Origin: Tulasnella sp. 424
Lineage: Eukaryota > Basidiomycota > Agaricomycetes > Cantharellales > Tulasnellaceae
Assembly (NCBI GenBank): GCA_019633425.1
Contig: WSUB01000004.1
Location: 496,001-560,000 of the forward strand
Reading direction: 5' to 3'
Length of the DNA: 64,000 nt
Shown: in pieces, positions 1-11,691 of the stretch
How the letters are laid out: each line of letters begins with the position of its first letter
How positions within the stretch are numbered: the first letter of the stretch is position 1
The notes under the pieces: model-generated
The model's database searches: none
Seen by the model: the letters and a program-made list of their open reading frames with translations, nothing else
What the model was told of the DNA's origin: nothing
Made by a program: the position numbers and the translations under genes

Positions 1-439
1 GTAGAGTGCGTGGAGACAGACTAAGCCACTGGGCCCGAGTGGGGCATTTTATCTTCGTTTTGGGGATCACCTCTGGAGAGCTCCTGCCTCCTCGGTTACA
101 TATTAAGGTGCGTGCGTCATCCGTCCCATTGATTTTTCAGCTACAGCCGAACAGACTGGCAGCTTATGCTCGTTTTTGATTGCATGAGACGGGAGGTTTT
201 CTCACTGGTTTGGCTTCCATCGGCCGCGACGAAGGGAGGTGGTAGCAGATGCCGCAAACAGCGCTCCAGAGCATCTAGAATACCACTTAGCGCACCGTAC
301 CGCCCCGACGTGTATAATAGGTTTACGGCGTCATGAGTGTTGTTGTGTTCGGGGACTAGTCAGCCAGATACATTCTACATATAGCAGTCCATTCAAGATC
401 AGAAGAGATAACAAGCAGTAATACGTGCGCAGAGAAAAA
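1..439. other. Intergenic sequence at window edge
   Basis: I see no convincing gene here. The short open frames have no recognisable motif and no supporting splice sites. The right part is probably the 3' untranslated and terminator region of the TPX2-like gene that ends at 440 on the minus strand. Confidence 0.5.
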
Positions 440-2799
440 TCAAGAGGAAATGCCAGCACTATCCGTCTCTTTCTTGAGCTTTGGTCGTTCCTTGTACCAT
501 TCCGGAACAGGATGTACATTGGCTTTTGCGGTGTCGTCGAGGAGTTTTCTGAGTTCCTTAACCTCTTCCTCCTTCCTTCTCTCCTCGGCCTCTTGTTCAG
601 CCTCTTCAGCTTTCCGGCGTTCCTCTTCTTTCATTCGAAGGGCTTCGTCGAACGCAGAACGTTCCTTCATACGTTCATCGGTGGCGAACTTCGGGGCTTG
701 TGGAACCGTGGGCTGGAACTTGGCATTGGTTGCGAGCGTGGACGTCTTTTTAGCAGCAGCCTTTCCACCTGTGGGAGGCTGATTCTCCGACTGGGACACG
801 GTCGCCAGCGCACGGCTGAGGGATGCGGCGGTTGGTTTATCAAGAGTAGCTGGGTGATGCGCTGGTTTGAATGTTTGAAGGACTACTTTCGCTTGAGGCT
901 TCTCTTTGGCTTGCTGGACGGCCTTCTTGAGGTCTAATCGACGGTCGGATTCAAAGGTGAAAGCATGCGGAACAGTGCCTTCTTTGAGGGCTTTATCCTG
1001 TGTGAGAGAATATCGTGTCAGAACAATGAGTGGTAGGTAGGAACTCGGGGACGAACCGGTTTTGTTGTGTTGCTCACTGAGCGCTGTTGACCGCGGTCGG
1101 CCAGAGGAGCTCGCTTCCCGCTTGCTGCTGTTGGGGTTGAGAAGGTCCGGCTTCCCTTCATTCTGGATGCCTCTTTTGAGATTGGCCGAACGGCAGTCGT
1201 TGAAGGCAGCCCACGCCCAACACTTGTGGATGCCTTTGAATCCGCCCTTGGTCGATCAGGCTTAACCGGATGGTCCGTCTTGATCCGCTTTGGTTTTGAT
1301 TCTTCACCCTTCTTCGGGTTCTGAGCGGCGCCACCATCTTTGACAGGTTCAACGTCATCCTTTGTCACAGGTCGGGGTCTCTTAGGCTTTATCGAGACGA
1401 CTGGTAAAGGTTTGGGGGCATGTGCGGCAATGCGGGGAGGTGGTTCAACAAGAGAGATCTCCTCCTGAGACGACTCCGAAAGGTTCCCCGCTACTGGAGC
1501 TACTAAGGTTTCTGGGTCTGACTCCTTCGGGGTCGTAGTTGCAGCCTCAGGGGAGGTGCTAACGGATTCTGGAAGCGGGGATGTTTCCTTATCTGCCGGG
1601 TGAGAAGGAGCTTCCTGCGTTGATGCCTTGAGGGGCTCCTCAACTGGATGAGAGACCTCTTGAGGCGCTGGGGCAACGGAATTGGGGGTTGATATCGGGG
1701 AAACCTTGTCGGGGTGTTGAACATCAGATGTATTGGCATCGTTCGAAGTTTGGGAGTCTGGAGCGCCAGAATTCCCTGACCGAGAAACCTAAACATATAT
1801 CCTTTAGCAATATGCTCTAGCCTGAGGTGGAACTACGTACCCTCGTAAGACCGGTCCGCTTAAGCTTAACGATCTTCCTCAGCGTCGGCGCGGCCGGTTC
1901 AGCGACCGCTGACGTAGCTTCCGTTGCTGCCTGAGGAGAGACATCCGAGGGTTGGGTCGGGGACATTTTTACGCCTGATCCTTCAGCTCCGCTTGCAGCA
2001 GGCAAGGAGGAAGCGGGAGCGGTGGGTTCGACGGGTTGCGATGGTTTTCGATAGAGCCAAGCGTTCGAAGGAGCAGAAGGTGGAGGTAGGGGGATTCTCG
2101 CTGATACAGGGCGTGCGATTAGTGATTTTCTTCGAGAGCCTGATTTGGCGTTTGAGTCCGATCCCGTTGGCGCATCTGACGATGATGCCCGAAGCGCGTC
2201 TCCTTCCTCTGCATTTAAACCGGAGCTCTCGGCGGATGTTGTAGCCACTGGGAAAGGCGTACTTCCATGCATTGACGTCTTCCCTTCGGACATCCTATCA
2301 TCTCGGATTGCCGATCGTTGGAGGGAAGAGGTCGGTTGCCGCAGAGCTGCATCGGAGGCCTCGGCGGGGGCACTCGGCTCAGTATCGGGTGTCGCATCTC
2401 CGCTCGGCTTTCGAAATGCAAAATTAAACGCTGTGGGAGGTTTATCTGTCCAAAGACTTGATCAACAATCGCCATGATGTTGCGAACACAAGAGAATTCA
2501 CCTGGTGATGGCGTTCGTCTGCCGCGCCCTCGTCGCTTGGGACTTTGAGGTACAGGTCCAGCAAGCGTAACATCTCCTGCAGAGTTCCCTGTCATCATAT
2601 GTGCTGCGAAGCTCTCGTTCGTGTCGAGCAGGAACGTTTCAGACGTAAGTTTCATGTTGAATGAGGTCTCGTCACCCGCAGATCCATATGAATCTTGTAA
2701 TGAAGGCTGCGCATGACCCTCCTGTTGAGTAAGTCGCGATCGGGATCGAGTATTTCGAGCTGGAGTGAGCGCTGATTGCTCTGTTCTGTCGCGAGCCAT
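440..2799 (-). CDS. TPX2-domain protein (spindle/microtubule-associated)
   Basis: Four exons (2799-2502, 2445-1841, 1788-1045, 997-440) joined by introns of 47-56 bases give a 734-residue protein; frame holds at every splice. The last donor could also be nine bases earlier. The C-terminus carries the TPX2 signature: a first VPHAFTFESDRRLD element (about residues 558-571), then FATDERMKERSAFDE (from about 653), a charged helix rich in E, R and K, and a PVPEWY tail. Known: this domain binds microtubules and in animals and plants belongs to the TPX2 spindle-assembly family, which can activate Aurora A. The first 500 residues are low-complexity, rich in S, P, T and K. No Aurora-binding N-terminal motif or KEN box was recognised, so a role in spindle assembly is inference. 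The ATG at 2799 is the first in frame. Confidence 0.85.
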
Positions 2800-3319
2800 G
2801 GTCTTGCGGAGGTGAGGTTGGTGTTTGAAGTTGGTTCAAACTTGGTCCGGTGCAACAACATCCGTCAACAATGCTTCCCACGTACCGGATTCGCTCTCCT
2901 AAACCGAACGGCGAGCGCGATTCAATCGGGCAGTGCCAAGATCTGGACCTTCGTATGCATAATTGGGGTGCGGGGGATGCGTCAAAAAATATATGTCCTC
3001 CATAAGCCGTGTGCTCGACAAAACGAACATTGGAGTCATGTCCCGCCTGTGTTTCGGATGCATCAGCAATAAAAGAGCTCTAAATTTATTATATATGCGA
3101 TATATTACAGTGTCAAAGAAAACCCATCGTAGTCCCTTGAGTCGTTAAAGGTGCAGTCCAAGGAATATTCAAAGAAATATAGTCCATATGAAGTAAGCGG
3201 GGTGGCGCCAGCGAAATGTGTGAGATCTAGACATAACAATCATGAATATTGAATTGAATATCATGGGTTCAAGACGTTGGAATTTGGTAGAGCAGGCGTG
3301 GAAGCTCCGAACTGGAGTT
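2800..3319. other. Intergenic region, 5' of TPX2-like gene and 3' of RTA1 gene
   Basis: This holds the presumed promoter of the minus-strand TPX2-like gene and the 3' region of the RTA1-like gene. No further coding exon or recognisable element was found. Confidence 0.5.
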
Positions 3320-4839
3320 CTAAACACTCTGAAGCGCTGTTGTTGAGCTTCCACCTGTACCTCTGGTCACCACCCTTCGTCGCGGCGCAAGAAGACCAAG
3401 CCAGCGGAAGATTCTCCAACTTGGCTGTTCGTCGTACGTCCCGTCTATATGAGGGCCCTTTCTAGTTGGTAGATACGCTCCAGGGTGCCATATTGAGAAC
3501 GCAACGACGGATATCTGCAGGATGTGACGACCATGATCAGCCAGCGACCCTATTTTGAGGCACCGCCTAACCAGACTCACCAAGACAGGTATCGCATCAA
3601 AGACATACATTGGCCACTCGTGCGTAAACAAATAGCCATCGGGGTCGTATATCCCGCGAGGGCCTGGCGCGATGTCGGCGAATTCTACCCAATGAGGAAT
3701 TCATCATTAGAGACAAACGTTGTTAGGCCTTAAAGAGCCTGAAAACTTACCAACAGCTCGGTAGATACTCCGAAGGGTAATAAGAACTGCGCTGACATAA
3801 AAAGCGATCCAAAGTTTCCTTAGACCCCTCATCTGTGTGTCGTACGCGCGTAGCGCAGGATCACGAGATGACCGGAAGTCGAATGTGACGGCGAAAAAGG
3901 AGTAGATGCCAAACGTGATGATTTGCAGGAGCAAACCCGCAACGAGAATCTTCTTGGCCACCTTGGCTTGATACAAGTCTTGTCGGGCGTCGGTCTATGC
4001 AAATATAATAATTAGTAAATAAAAGCCGAAGTCAAGGCATGAACCAAAGGTTTCTTGGCAGAAAGTTGGTTGGTGAAGAGGCAAATGAACGTACCAGCAC
4101 TGAGCTACCGATTGCCTGGATTACGATTGCAATAATATCTGCACCCAGGAAGATCCTGGTGATTTCATTGTGGTCCGTAAACCCATATTCCTTCCCGACA
4201 TAGGCCATCATTCGTTCGATGATGATGTAGCATTGACCGACGAGTAAAGCCGGGGAGACAATGAGAAATGTTTGAGACACGACGAGCCACGATGATGGGC
4301 CTTCCGCTCCAATAGCAAAAACGCTGTATAATCAAAGAACAGAATCAGCCCTCACCTTTCTCGCGCCCGTCAGAGGAATCGACAATGAAAGAACATACCG
4401 GAACATGTAACCAAGCCATTCAAGCGTACCGCCAACCAAGATAAACCACATGAAAAGCGTCCTTAAACGTATCGCTTGTCCGATATGAACCATCCAAGCA
4501 ATTCCAAAGAGTGCACAGAGTAGTAATGGGGCCCAGAAACTGGCGTCATAAGGGAATGGCGAGTCGTCCCATGGAGTCCATTGTCCTGTTGATGACAAGG
4601 CCGACGGTGCGGGAAGTCAGATCATTGCTCATAATATGTGTTCACGTACGCCTCCCCAAGACTAACCAGGTGCCATAATAAGGCTTCCTATCGTATGAGT
4701 AGAAGGTTGGGTCCCAAAGGATGACCGAGGGCAGAGGATCTACCAAGCGAGCAAGGAGGTGGGAAGATGAGGACTGGCTGCCCTCCAACAGACTTCCGAA
4801 TTCATTCTCCTGTGTGGTCGAGTTATTTAAATTCTCCAC
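3320..4839 (-). CDS. RTA1-like seven-TM membrane protein (lipid-translocating exporter family)
   Basis: Spliced exons give a hydrophobic protein with the RTA1 order: a short outer N-terminus, seven predicted membrane segments, the LGYMFR and VSPALLVGQCYIIIERM helices, and the family's ending, DPDGYLFTHEWPMYVFD, followed by a HPG helix and a soluble tail. Introns lie at 3515-3580, 3685-3750, 3995-4094 and 4324-4398, all in frame. A further intron near 4600 (GTACGT donor) joins the first visible exon. Known: fungal RTA1/RSB1 proteins act in lipid translocation or drug and sterol-stress resistance at the plasma membrane. The true start is unresolved: the first exon has no in-frame ATG (it opens at GTG near 4839), so another short 5' exon probably lies between 4850 and 5130. 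Family call is firm; substrate unknown. Confidence 0.85.
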
Positions 4840-5564
4840 TCGAGTACTGGGCCGCAGCGGGAGGATAGGAGCTGTTCACGAAACACAGCCTTGGCTGTCA
4901 CGACCGTTCACATGGTGTGCTTCTCTGAACTCTTATGTTCTTGGCGTCGGCGAATCCCGACACAGTCTTTAGGGTCTAAGGGTGTGAGAATGGAACGAAA
5001 AGCCAATTTCGCTGTAGCCTATTTCAAGATCAAGTCCGCTTACCTCAGACGCGAACGCAGTACTGAAGGGGGAAGGTCACTGGAATGAATGTTTTTACAG
5101 ACGAGAAGATGCCATTAAGAAATCCAGGAAGCCTCGTGTTCTGCCTAGGTTTTATGTCAGTTTCATACATCTTGGGTTAAACGTCGGCTAGAATATAGTA
5201 CCTTTTGCCGTGCGTTCACACAACCTTGGGCGAAGTTGATGTCAACGACAAACGCGACACGTGAAGGCGCAGATCCATCTCACGGTTCGATTCAATAAAG
5301 ACTTGCCCGACCAGCTCCGTATGTCCACTGCAGCCAATCCAAACCTTTCAATCACCGGCCCGCCACACTTGCTAGATGTTATTTGGCAGATTTTTTATGC
5401 GGGATAGCGTGCCGATATCACTGGGCTTCATTACTAAAAACGGCACCGGTCCGGGCCGATCTTCCGCCGACTCCTCAGACGGATAAATGTGCCATTGCTC
5501 CTCTCCCCAATCCCCCAGCTCAGCTTTATTTCTTCCCACTACCACTCACGTATCTTCGAGCACG
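4840..5564. other. Divergent intergenic region (RTA1-like / hydroxyacid dehydrogenase)
   Basis: Shared upstream region of two divergent genes. It probably contains the missing first exon of the minus-strand RTA1 gene: an ATGGCATCTTCTCG stretch (minus strand, near 5113) and a GAG/GTAAGC donor near 5045 are candidates. Nothing else was recognised. Confidence 0.4.
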
Positions 5565-6846
5565 ATGGTATCTACAGCAAAGGTCATGATCTGCGGTGAG
5601 TTTTGTTCAAAGTTTAGTGGATTGGATAGCGTGGTGACCAGAATTTGGTCAGGCGACATTGTCTGGGCCCATGATGAGGTACAGAGCATGCTCGGCCCCC
5701 TCGCTGAGATTGTCGTAAGTGGTTGGAACGAGCATTTGATCGTTTCAAAGCTACTGACTGCGAGACTTCAAGCGCATGGACTCTCAGTCGCGAGAAGAAT
5801 TCTTCAAGGAGCTCCACGGCAAATATGCCGGTACTACGGTCATCTACCGCCATAACACCTCAGCAGACCGGATAGGAATCTTCGATGCCGACCTAGTTGA
5901 CAAACTCCCTGAATCCGTTAAGTGGATCGGACACAATGGCGCTGGATACGACCAAATTGATGTGGACGCCTGCAAAAAGCGAGGTAAAGGACCCGAAACC
6001 GAGCTTATCCCAAGGTCGACGCGCTAACACACCAATAGGAATCAAGGTTTCAAATACTCCCGGCGCCGTAGACGATGGAACTGCTACGACCGCTCTGTAT
6101 CTCCTCGTTTCTGCCGTTCGCCAGTACTCAATCGCCGAGCGACAAGCTCGTTCTGGGCTCTGGAAACGGGGCCTCAAGCCAGCACATGACCCTTCTGCTC
6201 TCACCCTTGGTATCCTCGGTCTTGGGGGCATTGGCATGACGCTCGCACGCTTCTGCCACGGGTTCCCCATGAAACAAATCTACTATTACTCGCGCACGCA
6301 AAGGGCAGATACGCCAGACTGGATCCAGTATTGCAGCACACTGGAAGAGCTTTTGGCCAAGTCGGATGTTCTAAGCTTGCACGTCCCGCTGAGGCCAGAT
6401 ACGGAGGGTATGATTGGCGAGAGGGAGTTTGGTTTGATGAAAAAGGGTGCAATCCTGATCAACACCGCGCGTGGCAAGGTCGTCGACGAGGCTGCGATGA
6501 TCAGAGCGCTGAAGAGCGGACAGGTAAGATATGACTTTGAAGCCCATACGTTTCACAACATGGATGCTGATGGTTCATTAGCTCTCTGCTGCCGGTATTG
6601 ACGTCTACCCGGATGAGCCTAACATCAACCCCGAGCTCTTGGAGTTCCGGAACGTCACGCTGCTGCCCCACATGGGCACGGAAACTCAAGAGTCGCAGAA
6701 ATGTAAGGCGTGCTGCTATTCTGGTCTCCCGCACCCAGGAACTTATGTTGGTCCGTTCGACAGCTATGGAAATCCGTGCCTTAGAGAACCTGCGCACCTA
6801 CTTGACCGGCGGCGAACCGAAAGATCTTATCCCTGAATATAAGTAA
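5565..6846 (+). CDS. D-isomer-specific 2-hydroxyacid dehydrogenase (glyoxylate reductase-like)
   Basis: Six exons (5565-5595, 5653-5714, 5773-5983, 6039-6523, 6582-6702, 6764-6846) give 330 residues, a normal length. The NAD(P)-binding loop GLGGIG is at 162-167. The family's catalytic triad is visible: Arg246 in INTARGKV, Glu275 in DVYPDEP and His293 in LLPHMGT. The substrate-binding HNGAGYD loop precedes the cofactor domain. Known: these enzymes reversibly reduce 2-oxoacids to D-2-hydroxyacids; fungal members with this layout are mostly glyoxylate/hydroxypyruvate reductases or hydroxyisocaproate-type enzymes. The C-terminus has no clear peroxisomal targeting tripeptide, so it is probably cytosolic. 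The exact substrate cannot be read from sequence. Start chosen because it is the only ATG before the first donor. Confidence 0.93.
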
Positions 6847-7119
6847 TCGATCTTGATGCTTAGATTACCAATGGCACTGTTACCATAGACATCATAGTTG
6901 TAATTACTAGACATTTGCACTGACGCTGTTTCCATTCCGAGAACAGAAGACCCGTCCTGGTCGACACCACCATGAAGCCAAGCATCTAAACTTGTGCTGG
7001 TATACATCATGGGCTTATAAGCTTCTGCCTCGCACATTCCTCTTTGGCATTCCTTGCTCTTGACGGATCCAGTCCGACCGACTGGTTGAAATAGCTGAAG
7101 TACCTAGCATTAACTGGGG

Positions 7120-8555
7120 TTAATTTCGGCGTTCAGTAGTCCACGCGGGGTTCATGTTAACTGACTGATTGCACATCTCGTGACGGTATTTGGCATATAG
7201 TTTCCTGTTGTATCTTCTCTGTTCAAGACTATTGTCAGCGCTAGCTCGCAGCTTCGGTCCCTATACGGCGTGATATACCTCATTCTTCCGGATTTCGTGC
7301 GGATATAGGTGACTTTGATGTATGAGGAAGTCCTCCGGTAGGACATAAAAGGAAACACCAGAAAGGTAGATGCCGAATAAACAGGCAGCCTTATTGGCAC
7401 CATAGCCAACGAAGCGTTCGTCACACCTAGCCAAAAACGAATAGTAAGGCTTATCTAATACACGCCATAGGGGTGTGAGAGTACTCGCCATGGAACTCCT
7501 TGTTTCTTCATTATGACATACGGCTCGTAGCTGTGTTGATAGGTCTTGGCAGGGTAAACCTCCCCGGATCGAGTCTTGTACCACCTTTCGTAGTCGGTGT
7601 TCCCATGCCCCAGCTCCCAACCGGCATGAAACATTGATATTTCCCCTTGTTTGACCAAGGATATGAGCTCCTGTGAAGGAAGTGAATACCAAGAAGGTGA
7701 TCAATGGCGCGACGACATCTTACCTCTTTCTGAGATGGGAACGACGCTGCATCGAGTCCTTTCTTGTGATCCGTGTACTCGAAAGCCGGGATGACAAACG
7801 CGGTCTCTCCCGCCCTCAGCATATCCATAAGCTTTGGATCGCTACGTATCCGCCGGCGAAGGTCCGTGCACACGGTGAAATCCACGTCGAGCATAAACAC
7901 GTAGTCCGTTCGAGCGAAAAAGCGTCCTATGTTTCGGCCCATATTGAATTGTCGTTCGAAGCTATCAACGACGAGATGCACGTCGACCCAGCGTGACATA
8001 AGTGGGTGTGAAGAGTACATAGCGCCGAGCTCGGCGAGGGTCCAGTCACGTCGTTCGGGGCTGTCTGGGACATGAACGGCGACGGATATGGGCCCTTGAG
8101 TTCAAAAGCCAAGCGAGGTTAGCATTCTCAGTAAAACTTGTGATTTACTCCGAGAGAACTGGACCTTGATAACTATCTACCAGCTTAGCAAACACCTCGA
8201 AGCGGTCGCTCGTAATCTGGGTAGTAATCGTGATGTCGTCCGCATCCGGTGCACGAGAAGCTCGATAATAGTAAGGGGTGATCCTGGTTGGCTGCATTGT
8301 TTTTCCAAATGCCTTCTGAATAAATAACGAGTCGGGCAAGGCATGGCCATGCTCTACAGACGTGGTTGTCAGGGGCAACGACGCGTTCTGTCTCTCATGG
8401 AACCTAGAGTAGTTGATCCAGGATGGTAGGTCTCTCCAGCTTCCAGAGTGTGAAACGGCCACACGGTTCAGGAGGATGTTCGCTGTGAAGAGTGAAGTGA
8501 CTGCTGCATATGAGAATAGCAGCACTTTCAGATATTTTTGGAGTTGGATGGCCAT
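7120..8555 (-). CDS. GT49 (LARGE/B4GAT1-type) glycosyltransferase
   Basis: Five exons (8555-8165, 8094-7724, 7670-7489, 7426-7279, 7218-7120) encode 396 residues. The N-terminus is a type II membrane anchor (hydrophobic about 9-28), as in Golgi glycosyltransferases. The DxD motif in YVFMLDVDF is at 200-202, and the GT49 block WCDERFVGYGANKAACL is followed by FLIHQSHLYPHE. Known: animal relatives add glucuronic acid in matriglycan synthesis; the fungal substrate is not known. The third intron (7427-7488) only keeps the frame if it uses a GC donor (ATG/gcgagt...ctag); this restores the exact family spacing, VPW-CDERF. The apparent longer N-terminus begins at TTG, so I used the ATG at 8555. A TATA box lies 46 bases upstream. 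Confidence 0.88.
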
Positions 8556-8600
8556 GGCTCCTGTTGTGATTTGGTGTAAGTGCGTACGAACGCGCCAGCC

Positions 8601-8607
8601 TATATAA
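8601..8607 (-). promoter_or_regulatory. TATA box of the GT49 gene
   Basis: A CCTTTATATAGG element read on the minus strand, about 46 bases upstream of the chosen ATG at 8555. It supports that start over the upstream TTG. Position and sequence fit a fungal TATA box; function is inferred. Confidence 0.5.
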
Positions 8608-9175
8608 AGGCTCTTCGGAGTCTCAAACTTTGATGGAGGCAACCTAGCACCGATTGACTCTCAGGAACCCACAGAGCACCCGACGCTGAGACAATACCCG
8701 ACAGCTACAGACGAGAAAGATTGGCTTTTGAGTTAAACTTAGACTCGAGGATCCAGCTAGACCTCTTGCGTGACAATTCTCATTAACCAAAGCGGCTGGA
8801 GGTTCGGAGACCGAGATACCTGCGCACCACGAACAAACGCCGGAATGCGAGTAGCAGGATCTAATTGCACCAAATTTACGGGAATTTTCAGAGGGAACAA
8901 GTACTCCCGATTTGGTGCGTCCATCCTCTGGCGTCTCTGTGATGTCAATCAGCAAAATCGAACTTGGCTTCACCGCTCATGCCTCATTCGAACCCCAATG
9001 AATTCTATTATTCCCGTGAGACTTGGCCGACCGCAGGAAGGAAAGATTTGGAGGCCCAAAAGACCTTTATGAGGGATTGCTTTACTCTACTGTGATTTAT
9101 TCATGACGAGGTTAGCGCAGCTAGGAAGGTTACAGTGGAACATAAATTGTAGGCAAAACGGTCCAACCTGGGTCC
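8608..9175. other. Intergenic region, 5' of GT49 gene and 3' of F-box gene
   Basis: Apart from the TATA box just to the left, no gene or element is recognised. Short open frames on both strands lack motifs and splice support. Confidence 0.5.
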
Positions 9176-11008
9176 TTATATCACCCGGAACCTCAAGTCA
9201 GCAACATACTCTTTCAGCTTCTCGCGTACTTCCTCCGGCGTAGTCGAGTTGTCGACTACCAGCTTCGTAATTGGCTTGACCTTTGGATTGTTTCTTCTAG
9301 CTTCGACAAATTCCAGTAACCCAGTCGTATCAGGTCGCGAATAAAGATGAACGTCTTCCAGGTTCGGGAACAACCATTCTGTGGGTTCTTCCGCGCCGCT
9401 CTCTTCGGTCGTCGCGTTGTCCTTTCCATCTCGATCAAGGGGCTGGGGCTTGCATAAGAGCGAAAGAGTGTCCGGTTCCGTAACGGTACAGAGGCGAGTG
9501 AGCTTTGGATAAGTGTCTTGCTGAGTGAGTCCAAAACATACGTCAGACTAGTTAATCAAATCGATGACTTAAAAATGACCCACGACGAGTTTAAATGCCC
9601 GCTTAACTTGTCGTCTGAGAATCCAGAGATTGACGCCAGGGTCTTCTTCCTCCATGTTCCCGAAAGCCGAGCGGATGTCCTTCAGTATTTTCGCGCAATC
9701 ATCCCACTTTGCTCGATCCACGATCCATTTGGGATCGGACAGACTGAAATGCAGCTTCCACAGGTGCCTGGGGAACGCGAGTCCAATGACCGGAGTGCCC
9801 TCCAGGTCAACGCATACTGTATTGGCTGCATCCCCGTCGGTATCGAGTTCGGGTATCCGGTGACGAACAAAATCTAGGAAGGGCCCGTAGGCAGCTTCGT
9901 GATTGCGTCCAATGATTCTGATCTTGCATTTCCCCGGTGGTTGCAGGGAGTTGAGGATCTGAACCACGCTGTCGAGTCTGACCGTCTCGAAGTGCAACAT
10001 TCGGAGGGAAGGACACTCGATTCGCGCACGTTCAGCGGACCAGATGGCACCAGGAAGAGGTTGGACCCGCGCCTGATACAAAGTAAATTCGAGGAGGTGC
10101 TTGCATCGAGACAATATCTCGACAACCTGTGCGACTGAAGGCCCCCGTGAAACACATCGAATTTCGAGACGTTCCAGAGACGAGAAGGCTGGAAAATCAT
10201 CCCAAGGGGGTGCGAAAAACCTAAGGCTAATCTTGCGTAGTTTTGGCCCCGCACCTCCAAGGAAGGGACTGGTCCACGTATGATCGGCTCCTGGCTCGTC
10301 TCCGCATTGTACCGTCAGGGAGGTCAACTCGGGGGTAGGCAAGCTGAGGTATTCGGTCCAATAGTCTTCCTTGATGTCCAGTGAGCCCCAACGATGAGCA
10401 ACTTCGCTCATTTCCGCTGCGAAGGGTCTGCAGTGGAACTTCGAGGTGAGTTTCCCACCAGAACGGCAAACTATCTCCAAGGGTGCATCCTTGGAGAGCC
10501 TGAGTGCGGCCTGCAGCCGGCGCTCATGGACATCTGCGCAAGAAACCGTGGCCCAGAAGGTAGGGGTGTCCAGGATGATTTGGTTCCAACGCGTGCAGAC
10601 GGAGCGGAGCTTCTTCTGCCTGTGCAGGAACGTATGCTTGTGGCCCGTCCAGGCGTAATTTTCGGCTGAGAGTGCGGCATGGAGGATTTTCACTACGACT
10701 CCTGCAGGAAGCTGGTGGAAGGGAAGGAAGGAATTTCGTTTCTTGGCGTTTTCCGCAACAAGGCGGTCGGCTCCGCTCTCTATTTCCCCACAAATCGCGA
10801 GGAGGGAATCGAGGTCTTCTCTTGTGGTCGGGAACGAGAGCCTAATGTTACACGTGGCGAATGTTAGATCGGCTTGATTCAAGAGAACGGCGACTTACGG
10901 GACGTCCGGATCTTGATTTGGGGCAGCGAGTTGCGTGAGCAGACGCTGCAAGGACTTCACAATAGTTTCATGATCGATTTCTGGGGCACTTGCCTTTAAA
11001 TTAACCAT
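9176..11008 (-). CDS. F-box domain protein
   Basis: Three exons (11008-10899, 10841-9584, 9520-9176)encode 570 residues. A short coiled N-terminus leads to an F-box at about 76-125: FLPFHQLPAGVVVKIL followed by LRSVCTRWNQIILDTPTFW, the usual agaricomycete form. The rest resembles degenerate leucine-rich repeats (LTSLTVQC, LRKISLRFF, LERLEIRC, LRMLHFETV), as in many F-box proteins. Known: the F-box binds Skp1 in SCF ubiquitin ligases and the repeat region selects substrates. Agaricomycetes carry large families of such genes, so a specific target cannot be inferred. The large exon opens with TTG, which is why I place the start in the small upstream exon with ATG at 11008. Confidence 0.85.
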
Positions 11009-11691
11009 TAGAAAGGATGCCAAAATTCTGGCGAGGAGCTCGTTCTTTTGCTAAGGACGGAAAGGCAGGCTTACCTGCACCTCTGCTTGACATTCCATTC
11101 GAATTGCGAACCCAAAGCCCAGGACGACCTAGACGTTTGCTACGGGTACTTAAACGCGAGCCCTGAAGCGACGATGAGTAGAGTAGAAGGGATATTTCGA
11201 GTTTAGATGCCTTGAGACTACGTGGTCGAGTGAGCTTTTATATGACGCTGACTCTAGGCGGGGAACGTTGAGCGTAGATGCCGCGCCGCACAGCATTGAG
11301 GGCTTCTTTTACCTTCGACCTACTCACTCCCTTCTGAACAGTGTCTTTACGGCCAAAACTTTGTGAATATCCAACATAAGAAGCACTAATGCTGAAATCA
11401 GATCTTAATATGCAGAATATACACTGAGCAGGCTGGGCGACAACCGCGAATCTGGAGGAAAGGAGCGACGGTTTATATAACAGGCCGTGAAGTACTATGA
11501 AGAGCAAGCTAAATAAGTGGAGAAGGGCATGGCACAGGGCAAACAACAAGGCGTGCCACAAGTAACGATACTAAACGAGAAACACGACGAGTGGAGCGAG
11601 AAATGTCTAGAGAGAGAGGTCCAGAGATTGTCACGTAGAGCGGAACGAAAACATAGAACCGAGAAGGAGAATATTTCGTTCAACAAGTCGT
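11009..11691. other. Intergenic region, 5' of F-box gene and 3' of chitin deacetylase
   Basis: Contains the F-box promoter side and the long 3' side of the chitin deacetylase gene. Open frames here are low-complexity shadows; nothing else is recognised. Confidence 0.5.

Noticed and set aside
425..937. 170-codon open frame on the plus strand
   Set aside because: It is the reverse shadow of the charged TPX2 C-terminus; it gives an unlikely Phe/Leu-rich protein and the minus strand has the domain.
5280..5300. GGTTCGATTC resembling a tRNA T arm
   Set aside because: No A box at a suitable distance and no acceptor or anticodon stem.
8975..9005. GGGTTCGAAT on the minus strand, tRNA-like
   Set aside because: The flanking bases do not pair as a T stem and no other tRNA arms are present.
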